64,000 bases of DNA, taken from the NCBI GenBank assembly GCA_963514095.1, contig OY741273.1, positions 22,741,046-22,805,045 on the forward strand. The letters are read 5' to 3'. The position numbers and the translations under genes were made by a program. This DNA comes from Eutrigla gurnardus. Its lineage: Eukaryota > Chordata > Actinopteri > Perciformes > Triglidae. Positions 12,635 to 24,600 of this stretch are shown here, piece by piece (within the stretch, counting starts at the first letter, position 1; each line of letters starts with the position of its first letter). The notes beneath the pieces are model-generated. The model did not search any database. It was not told where the DNA came from and saw only the letters and a list, made by a program, of their open reading frames with translations.

Positions 12635-15600
12635 TGTGTGTGTGTTTGTGTGTTACATATGTATCTTACCTCTTTGTCCAGAGAGGCCTCCAGGTGCAGA
12701 GGTTTGTCAGACATCAGGAACTGTCTGGTGGTTTCTGCTGTGGGCTGAGGACCAGGTTTCTCTGGAGCATACTGAACCTTTCGGATCACCAGACGTACCG
12801 AGTTCCTGCAACAACAAGTTAGAATATATGGACCCGACCACAACTCTGAATCATAAGTAAATTATAATCTATGGTCCCTCCCATAATTCTTATATATCAG
12901 TGTTATTATCTATGGCAACGAGTCTGACTCTGAAATATCAGTAAATTAGAATCAGTAGCCTGGATCTAGTATGACTTTGGATTATTGTTGTTTATTCCCT
13001 GTCAATTATGCAGCAGCAATCCTCTTTCTTTTTAGGTTTCTGCTAATGGACACCTGACTTCACTTTCATTCATAATTCATTTCTTTCTCCCGTCAAACTG
13101 CAGCGGACACACTTTTACCTTTTGTGGATCTTTTCTTCAACATTTTCTGCACAGAATGCTTTCACCTCAAAGTCAACTCCGCAGGCCTGGAGACACACAA
13201 CAGCAAGAACTTTTAACTGCTTACTTGACTTTTTAGGGGTTAAGAGACTGTGGACACGAACACGTCTTTACCTTCCCAGTGTCCTCGGGGCCCGGCTGCA
13301 GGGTAACAGAGCATGGCAGGTTCAGAGGAATCTGAAAACACAAAGGAAAAATAGCTTGAAATACGTTTGCTGCTTGTTATAGACATGTTTTTGTAATCTT
13401 TATTAGTAGGTACCAATGATAACAATCACACTTTCTCTACCTCCTCTCTGTTGTCTTCTTCTTGTTTATCCTCTTTTCAAACAAAAATCTCCAGTAACTG
13501 AATGAGGAATTAAAAGTCCTATGAGCTCCTCCCTGTTCCTGTTTCCACTGCTTCTATACAACTGTGACAATTAGTTAAATTAGACCAGTAACATCTGATT
13601 TCTACAGTAACTGCATGACATCAAACTGCAAATAACATTATTTATCTCTTTCAAGAGAACTAAAATTAGTTCCTGCAGGGTTCTGAATTCCATCAAGGTT
13701 TCCGTTGTTGTTGATCAACTCCATGATGAAACATGTATCCTGAGATAATGACACAACATTACTCTACCTCAAAGGTGAATGGGTGGGCGTGTTCTCCCAG
13801 TTTCTTGATCAGGCGTTCCTGAAGACGAGTTAGACTCTTCTTCTCTTCTGGTGGCGGAGGAAACGCCTGGATGTTCGCCACAAATAGGTCTTTCCGGAAC
13901 GTCAACCCGAGGACGTCCAGGTCCTCACGACCATAACGGAATGCACAGGTCAGAGTCACAAATACTGATGGGAACAAAAAACATACAAATCACATCCTGA
14001 TATGTGAACAATGACTAACATTATATACTAATAATGGAGCTACGCTAGTAGTTTCCCTCCTGTTTCCAGTGTTTGTGTTGAGCTAGGCTCAATACAACCT
14101 GGTCCTTGCTCTCTGCTGAACACAGAAATTAAATTAAAAAAAACAGGGATTTACGAAAGTTTAGTTAAATCTAATTGGTTTAATAAAAAGAACGGGCTCC
14201 AGGACCCTTCCTTGAGGAACTTCACAATTTATTAAAGATGAAGAACAAACAATGTTCTAAGGAGGTGTTTGGGATCCACTGTGTGTATCATTATTTGAGT
14301 AATGTTTGCTTTTGGTTAAGAATGAATGGATAATTTTACATCTTCTGGTGGAAGCAGCTCTTAACTGTAGACATGGGAAACCTCTGCAACGGTGTGATTA
14401 TTACACTGGAAAAGTAGATAGCGATGGGTGTCATCAGAGGAACCATTGAGAACACGAAACACCATCATGTATTTTTTCTAGGATTTAGCTGTTGTTTATT
14501 TTCTATAAGTAAAGACATACAGGTGGTGGGTATTTTAAAGGCTGATTTGAGTATTTTCTGACTCAAAATTAACTGAAATCCATCTACCTTCACGCAAGCA
14601 AAGTGGAATATATTTGCCAGTCAAAGTATCTGTTGTTTAAATATTAAGAAAAGCCCTTTTAGGCAGAATCGGTGGACAATTTAAGTTCCCATACTGTACT
14701 ACTTAAAGCTAGAATAATATAATACGTAATAATAGAGCTATTCTCAGTATGTCGATCAGAATATTTAACCATTTGTTGCTGGCTGGAGGTTCAGATTTTC
14801 TCACCTTTCCTCTCCTTCAGGTACTCTGGGTCAATCAGGACGACGCCGTCTGCAAGAAGAAGTCAGAAAGTCAACAAGAAGCAAAGAGGACGGATGATTT
14901 GAGCTGTACTGAGATTAGCTGGAGTCAAAATTAGCTAATAGCAGAAAGTTTTGATGAAACTAAATAAACAAATATTAGTAAAAAACTGATCTCACCGACA
15001 GGCTCCACCAGGTCCACGTGGTCCACAAAGTCTCTCTTCCCCAGATAGACAGTGAGCTGACAGAGCAACACAGAGGTCAAATCAGCCAATCAGAATCAAC
15101 TGTCAGTACTGCAAACAGCCAATAAGAATCAACTGTTCTATTGTAAACTATGCTGCTGTTATTAGCAGTAATCATTTTCTACTGTTACTACTACTTCTGC
15201 TCTGATTACATATATAATTTCTGTCATGTGGATTGACTATGTTATAGTTATCATGTTGCATATTCTGTAAACGTGACATCTATTCTACGTCTGTCCATCC
15301 TGATGGAGGATTCCCCCCTCAATGTCTCTCCCCAAGGTTTCTTTCTTTTGTCCCTGTTAAATATTTTTTTTTTTTTTTTTTTTCTTATCTTGTGGAGGAC
15401 CACGTGACAGAGGATGTTGTATGGGGTTGACCCATCAGCCACCCCAACCTCCTCACGGGACTTTCACCCAGGACACCGCTGTTCAGTTGACTTATTTTAA
15501 ACTACAAGCTAATTTATGTAACATGCTTAATTTACAATCATATACTGATGTACATAACTTGTATTATTTAACAAACAACTTATTTTGACTTACGCAAACA

Positions 15601-18600
15601 AGATAACATTACATAACATAACATATATAGCTTGCATCATGCACATAACATATTCATGTTAGTTATGACGACTTATTTTAACTTACGTGAATAATAAGTT
15701 AATTTATTCAAAGTACACAACTGACATCATGTACGTAACATACTTAATTTATATACATAACATACGATTTCTTTTCCTAACCGAGTGACAACGTAATGTA
15801 TGCTTAACTTAAATCACCTTGGTGACATAGTGTTAACTCATTAACCACTGTTGAAGTCTGTCAGACTTAAAGCTAAAGGGCTAACCAGTGTGTTAAAAGT
15901 GATGCCAAGATCCTGACCAAGCATCCGTATGTGACGAGTTGAAGTGAGATTGTGTTGTTTCTTTAAGTTTGCTGGCTGTTTACGTATTGTTTCAGTGTCT
16001 TTGTTTCAAGTGTCCATATATTTTTTTCATACATTTTGATATATTTTTGGGGGTTACATTTTTACCTTGAGGATTAAAGCAGTTGAAACAAACAAACAAA
16101 GATGACTCACCTTTCCATTAGGACTGGCCTTCTTAAACACTCTGAAAATAAACACACAGAAAGGAAATCAGGTAAATACATAAAGTCAATATTACCAGAT
16201 GTGTTTCCTGTATGCTTCATCATTAAAACATAGTTTATTTTATTGCCGTAATTATAATATTGTGTGACCAGTAAAAATTGTTGTTGTTAGGAGGTAAAGC
16301 TAAAGGAGCTGCAGCGGCTGAATTATTAATTTACCAGAGAGAAACAACAATCCCTCTTTGACTCCAGCATGGTTTCAGTTATTGTTGGAATTTTCGAAGA
16401 CTGTCCTCAAGTTCTCAAAAAGGCCATATCATAGTAATAGAATAGGAGTAGAACAGACTGAGCAGTTTTCAGTGGTCATTTGATTATTGATTGTTGTTAG
16501 TTGTTGTGGTGACAACACAGATCAGTTAGAAAAGTGCACTAGAAAGTGTTATTGCAGCTCACTAGGAAGAGAGTGGACGCAGCTCTGGAGATGGATGTCT
16601 GGCTAGGTAGCTGGTTAGCTAGGTAGCTAGTTAGTTAGGTATCTTGTCCTTCTCCACAGCTGCGGAGAGGGAGGCGGAGGGAGCGTTAGACTCAGCGCTG
16701 CTGCTGTTCACCAGCCTGCTGCTTGGCTCATTTTCTGTAACCAGTGTAGCATTAAAGCATGACAGAATTATCAAGGGATAGCTAACTAGCCAGCTGTCCT
16801 TTAGTTAGCTAGCCTGCTTGCTAATTCCACAGTTTTAATGTTGCACTAGATTTTCGGAGACATTTCAACAGGCATTGCAACATGCATCTCGCAATGTCTG
16901 GCAGACATCTCCACCTGGACAACTGCGCATAACCTCAAGCTTAACCTGCATAAAACCAAACTGCCCTCGCATGGACCTGTCGGTCACTGTCGAGGACATC
17001 ACAGTATTGCCTTCGTCAACTGCAAGGAACCTGGGTGTAATCCTAGACGACCAATTATCCTGCACCTCCGACATCACTGCTGCAGACCGATCCTGCAGAT
17101 TTGCCCTCTACAACATCCGCAAAGGAGGCAACGCAACTCCTGGTCCAAGCACCAGTCATCTCCCGCCTTGAGTACTGCAACTCTCTCCTGGCGGAACTCC
17201 CGGCCTTGGCGACTAAACCACTACAGCTTATCCAGAATGCTGCATCACGCCTTGTCTTCACTCTACCCAAATTCCCCCATGTGACCCCCCTCCTCTGTGG
17301 CCTCCACTGGCTCCCTGTTGCAGCACACATCCAATTCAAGACAATGGCACTGGCCTTCAAGGCCATCAATGGAACGGCACCCATCTACCTCCAAACACTG
17401 GTGAAACCACACGCCCCGATGCGAGCACTTCGCTCCTCTACTTCAGCTGGCCGGCTGGTACCACCATCACTGAAATCAAACAAATGTCACTCAGCAAAGT
17501 CCAGACTCTTCTCTGTTGTGGCGCCTCAGTGGTCGAACGAACTCCTGACCAGCAAAGCAAGTACAGTTGCCTCCCATAAATCTTTCAAAGATTACCATGA
17601 CCTGGATGATTGAGAACCGTCACGGACATACGCTTCGGAAAGTTTCTACTCCACTGATAGTCATTACTGTAACACCTCAAATAATTGAGTCTGCCACTTG
17701 CTGTAAGTTAGTTTACTTTATACACAAGTGGCTCACTATGGCAAGGGTACACATAAAAATGGCCGCCACCCTGACCATGGTGCTACATTGTTTTGAATGG
17801 GCAAGTCCTCACAAATATAGATGGATGAGGTTTTCTCTGATGGGAGTCTTGCTGTCAATCATCATCCTCATCACTATCAGCACAGCTTCCTGTCTCTAAT
17901 GCTGTCTGACATTATTAGCCCCCCCCCCCCCCCCCCATTAGCTTTCAGCTTCCTCCTCAATGGACCTTCATCAATCAGCAGCATCAGGATGGTGATTTAC
18001 CGGAAACTGCAGGGACTCCTGGGAGCCCGCTCAGCATGCGATTATCTGCTTGCCATCATCTCTGCAATTAGTCCAATTACACTTTAACTCAGAGCAACTC
18101 TGAAAACTCACATCAGCGTTATAGCACAGCTAATGAAATTTGATTATCATTCAACTGATTTTTTTTTCTTTTCAATTTTATATCTTAACACAAATAATCA
18201 ACTCACTGAGAAAATAATCAGTACATTAATTGATGATTAAAAAGCCTTGCAGCTCTGACAACAACATACGGTATATCAAGTAAATCTTTTGGAAATCCTA
18301 AGTGTGCAATTCTGTTATATAAATATTTCATTATGAAATGCCTATTTATTTATAATTAAACATTTTCAATGTTTTGAATATTTTTAAACAATCAATCAAA
18401 CAAACAAAAAGATGAATGGAAAATTCTATAAAGGGAACTAAGAAGAATTAGTATAGCAGAATACACCGCAGATTTGATACAATTTATAATATGTAGTTAT
18501 CTCTTGTTTTTGCTGTTTTGTGAAAGCAAACATTTATTTATACATTACAGTAAAGTTACTTAAACCGTCACCATGAGGCGCTTAAAGCAATCGGCCAACA

Positions 18601-21600
18601 ACGAAAACATGATCACAGGTAAATTCAGATAAAAAAAGCATATAAAAATAATTTTAAGAAGTCACTGTGATTGTCATTGTGACATAAACAACACAGGCAC
18701 AAATCAGCCTGTAAGATTGGCTGCAACATTGAATTTAAAGGTGCAAAATTTGATATTTATAGCATTTCTATAGCCTCCACATGGCTTTCAACATATCATG
18801 TACTTATGTATAATCACCTGTCAGCTTTGTGCTGCTGTATTTTTAAATTGTTTTAATCAGCTAAAAAGGTCGAAGAATCTTAAAAAAAAAACAATGAATC
18901 TGGAATCTTAACCTGGAGGTCAATGGATTTCACATATTAAGGAATTTGAAATGAGAAAATATTGTGTGAATGCTGGAGGTTGATATGAATCTCCTTTGGC
19001 TGCCGTTAATATTGAGAATGAACTGCTAAATGTGAAGTGTTTGTTGTGAAGCTTCTGATCGATCAAGACGCTGACAGAGTGAAACACTGACTGATCAATA
19101 ACTGACTGCCTGAAAACTCCCCCGACACTGAGACTAGATCATACCTGAGCACCACCATATAGTCACACCTGAACACATTGTTACACCTGAAGACATCGTC
19201 ACACCTGGACACATCCGTCACACCTGAACACATGGTCACACCTGAACACATCGTTACACCTAACACATGGTCACACCTGAACACATTGTTACACCTGAAC
19301 ACATGGTCACACCTGAACACATCGTTACACCTGAACACATTGTTACACCTGACCACATCATTACACCTGAACACATTGTCACACCTGAACACATGGTCAC
19401 ACCTGAACACATGGTCACAACCAAACACATGGTCACACCTGAACACATGGTCACACCTGAACACATGGTCACACCTGAACACATAGTCACACCTGAACAC
19501 ATGGTCACACCTAAACACAACCATCACACACCTGAACACATTGTTACACCTGAACACATGGTCACACCTGAACACATGGTCACACCTGAACACATGGTCA
19601 CAACCGAACACATGGTCACACCCGAACACATGGTCACACCTAAACACAACCATCACACACCTGAACACATTGTTACACCTGAACACATGGTCACACCTGA
19701 ACACATGGTCACACCTGAACACATCTGTCACACTTGAACACATTGTCACACCTGAACACAATGTCACACCTGAATACCTAGTCACACCTGAACACATCGT
19801 CACATCTTCACACAGTATTTTGTTTTAATTATTTGAAATTGCAGTCACTGAAATTATTAAATAAATGTAGTGCAGTAAAAAGTACACGATTAGCGAAAAC
19901 TAGAAATACTCAAGTAAAGTAAAAGTATCATAAATCTGTATTTTAGCACAGCAGTGAAGTAAATCTAGTTTCCACTACTGCTTCTGAATTGAACGTGTTC
20001 GTATACTAACATTCAGTCATTAGAAGCTGAGGATGAATGCTGTTGATTCTGCAGGTTTTAGTATTGGACACATTAAATGGTGAGACAGTTCTTTCTGGAC
20101 CAAAGTGACAGACAGAAAGCTAATAACTTGGGAAGATCAGGGATGATAGATGTTGTGTTAACAGGAGGAATTCAAAATAAATCATCAGCTAACTTATATA
20201 TTATTATTTTCTGCCTTTATGACATAAAACTGTGTTTAAATATTATTAACTATGAAGTGTTTTGTATTCATAATGGATAAAATGTCATATTTTGAAGGGA
20301 GTTTGACTGCTTCTTCAGTTAGTTTCTCTCACAAAAACATATTTTTTGCATTTGGTATTTCCACGTAGAACGTTTGTAGAAGAACGTTTGTTAAACATCA
20401 GTATTTTTACACTTTTTTTTCTTCATTATTATAATATACAGTAAGTGACAAGAACAGGTGTTTCGCAGGGACATTTTCAAAACTCATTATGAAATAGGTA
20501 GGGATAAAATTCCTATTTTAACCTATGCATAGAAACATGCTTCGGATAGAGTCTACACACTATTTGTCGTTATCAAAAAGTGACTGATGTGGAGCCAAAA
20601 CAGTTTTTAAAAATGGTAAAATGTTTTTTTTTTTACCAGTCAAGTGGTTCTGTGAAAACTTTATAATTTAACTTATTCTATAAACCTTGTCTTGTTTTCT
20701 TTTGGCGTGTTGTTGTTTATTGTGTTCTCTTTGATTTGTGAAATACGGGACACTGCAAATAAAATATAAGAGAAAAGGTAGAAAGCTGGAGTTTAATCTT
20801 CACAACTCTCCGAGTTTTGCCTTTAACATCATTAAAAACTAATCAGAACGAAAATAATGATTATAAAGGGAATATTTGCTTTAAAATGATTTTGACGCGG
20901 AAAGTCTCCTCCTCCTCCTCGTGTATAACTGTGAAGTTTTTGAATGAGCTTCGGTGTGAACCAGGATCAGTGTGTGCTGCTCTGTATGTCTGACAGATCA
21001 CACTGAGCTCATTAATATTCTCCTCATTCAGCCTGCAAACACACAACCACTCAGGACTCGAAATGTTCTGTGGTCTGGACCAGGTTCATCGTCAACAACC
21101 TATATTGGAAGAATCAAACATCACAGAACGTTTCTATTAAAAGCACTGATGTTGCAGCAGCGTTGTGTTTAGTAACATCGGCTCAAACTCCAGAGCAAGA
21201 CAGGAAAAACTCCATGAACTTAAAGGCAGGATGACAAAATAATCCCTCTCAATCATCACTAGAAGTGCTGCTGGGTTTTATTATGTATTTTGTGTTTCTA
21301 CGTTTTCTCTATAAAAATGTAGCGACCGGGTTGCCAGATCATATACACGCTTCCAAGAGGAAGATTCCAAACATGATCTCACGGCGGTTCATGAAACAGC
21401 CACAAAATTGTATCTATTGTTACAAAACCAACGTTAGGTGTATTCAACAACAATATATGGGACACGTGGTGTCTGTTGTGGAAATAAACCTTCAACCATG
21501 CCAAGGATCACCAAAACACTTATATTTCTCAGTAGTATAATAACTCTTTTTCATGTCAGTAAAACACAATGGATTCAGCAGCAGCTCAATGCAATGTGAG

Positions 21601-24600
21601 CTTCTGTGTATCAAAGAATAATACAGCGAACTAAGGGCTTTTCCATGGAGCACTGAAGTTCCCTCGAGCATTCACCTATATACCATATTCATCTCCTCCT
21701 GTTGTGGTTCTTGTTTACTCGTCACCCATCCATTCTCATTCATTTGGGAATATTCCACAGATATTTAGGTGTCATTGTGTAGCCACGCCTCTTTGGCCTA
21801 TTTCACAAGCCCATTTCTTGCTAATATGTTTTGAACTATTGTTTCTGGGATTTTCCACAAAATGTATTATTAATATGTTTGAGCCTAATAGCTTTTATTC
21901 TGTTTGCCCAATACAGGCTGAGATGAAAGCATGAGTTCATGCTGTATCTGGTGTATCTCTGTGACTCACAAAACATCTCACTGCCCTGCTGTCATGCTTT
22001 ACAACACACACAAACTCATCACAACACATGTCCATCCTTTCTTGTTAAGTTGAACTCTCTTGACTCTCTCTTAACTATGTGCTTCATTTCTATCGAGATT
22101 AATCTTCATAATCTGAATTATATTCATAAAAATACACCACATGTCCAACACCGGTGTCCCCTTTCCATCCCCCACCATAGTCTTTCTCAATATTGAATAG
22201 TCTATGTGACTATCGCTGGATGCTTAATAGTCATGTGACATCAGAAGCAAATCATTCATCCAGTCACTCGCATGTTCATTTTGTGCACATGTGATGGTGC
22301 CCTCAAGGAGTATATTTTAAAATAGCCAAAATTTGCAATTAATATCACAGTTAACATGGATTACGAATGCACCTTGCTAGCAAAGCTAGCTATATAGCAC
22401 TAGTGTTAGCTGGAAACTTAGCGTTTGCTATGCTAATGGTACCTGGCCCTTACAACTCCACCCTCTCGTCCAAATATGGTCACATCTGGTTCCAATAAAA
22501 CAAGATGGCAATGGCCTGAATTGTAATAACTTGGGTGGTCTACGGTTATCATCAGGTAAAACCTAACCAACATGTTCCAGATCTGACCCTTGACCTTTGA
22601 CCTACAAAAAACAGTAATCGTAATGTCTTTATATTAAAATAGCTACATGTATTAAACATAAACATAATAACATAAACATAATACACCCTATTAAAACATG
22701 CACCAAATGTCTTTTTACCATTCAAAGCTTCTACTGTGAGGTTTTTAAATGAAGCTTTGAATGACGTTGAATGTTGTCAGATGATGTCATCACACTAAAG
22801 ATATTGGGGGAAATAGACTTATTGTGTTGTTATTGTGGTTGTATAAATGTGTAAATAAATTGTCAACTGCCCCATTAATACAGGAGCTGCCTCTATTTGT
22901 GTGCAACAAACAATTTTACTGAAAATGTTGATTTTGAAAGATTAATATTAACACCAACAAATATTTCTTTAGAATTTTGGAAATCATATTTTTTTCAATA
23001 AATGTTGTGTTTTGGACTACTACAACATACTAGAGTTAATGGAAATGATCGGATCACCGGCGGGTTCTTTGGTTGTCGCCACAACATGCATCAATGACCT
23101 TCCGCCCACAACACACATCCGCTTCCACAATGGAGGTTTTGAACATGGCCTACTCTGATTCTATGTCCCCAGCTTCCCACCGGATGCACAAAAGATTCTT
23201 CCAGAGGTGGTAGTTGAACCGGGGCCTCAGCCAGACATTTCCAGTTCACCCTCACTACATGTTTGGGTTTAGCAGGTCTGTCTGGTAGCCTCCTCTACCA
23301 TCATCACCAGGTGGTAATCAGTTGACACCTCTGCACCTCTTGTAACCAGAGTCCAAATCATAAGGCCACAGGTATGGCTGTGTTACAGTTACTGTTGTTG
23401 TTGTTAAAAATGCTCAATTGTTTGTGAATATATGACCTTGCAAAGAAAACTATCAGAATAGGTCAAAATACCTTTTTTCTGTAAAAAAAAAAAAGGGTGT
23501 GTGAGAAAATAACACAGTAATACTAATACAGAATTAGTTCAAATCGAATGCTTGATGTTAACAAATTGGACCAGACGTAAACATCCAGGCATCTATTCCA
23601 CACCGAGTCTGACGACTGACTGACAGCAGACGTTTACTAGACCTCAACAGTCTTGTTGTCGGCTCCATGGGAAGAAACAATCGGTGTTTGTATTGATTAC
23701 TTGATTGAGGGTAATCTGCCTGTAGTGAATCAGACAGACTGGCATCCTTGATCAGTTAATGAGTTTGAAACACATCTACAGTGGGATATTTTTGAATGTC
23801 TGTCGAGATTATGCTTCAATAAAATGCTTCAATAAAATGCTACTAAAATATACTTTGGCAGCAACATCTGGTTCTGAAAAATGAAGCCAATGCGGATGTG
23901 CCTTAAACTTTTGAAATTACCCTACTTCTCACACAGTATACGTCTGTTCATTGGTTGCAAAAAATCCAAGATGGCAACGACCAAAATCCAAGATGGCAAT
24001 GGCCAAATTGCTGAACTTGAGGCTTCAAAACCGCTGTTATCAAAGTTAGCTTTCATAATTCAAGGTTAACTTTACAGCTATATGTTAAAGTAATCTCTGA
24101 AGCTAATTGCATTGGTAGCATGGTAGCAACAGTAGCAAGGCAGTGGTAGCATTTTAATGTTGTAAGACAAAAAACAGACAACTTCCAGACGGACAACGCC
24201 ATGGTAAGGACCTGTCAATCACAAGGTAGCCACACATGCATATGCTAATGGCCTATTTGATAGTTAATGGGACCATCATTTACTAAATAAGAACCATGAT
24301 GTATTGAAGAACACTTGAATCTAGTGATTGAGACCATTAACTCATGTTTACTGAGATAACAAATCAAGTGAGAAGCAGGGTCATTTTCTCATAGACTTCT
24401 GAACAATCAGAGATGAGTCGCCTCCTGATGGCCAGTAGAGAGAATGCAGTTTGGTTTCACTTTTCAGAACCAGAGATTGTTGCCTGCTTCTGCCCAATAC
24501 ATTTCACGCTACATAGACGTAATCATCTGCCATTTTCGCAAAAGGTAAGACCTGTTTGATTAATAGTAAATTCATGAATAATTTAGAACCAAGTTGCTGT

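Noticed and set aside
19063..19803. 246-codon minus-strand frame and several plus-strand frames of hexapeptide repeats
   Set aside because: A product of the 18-bp minisatellite, which keeps all aligned frames open; no start context, domain or splice logic supports a gene.
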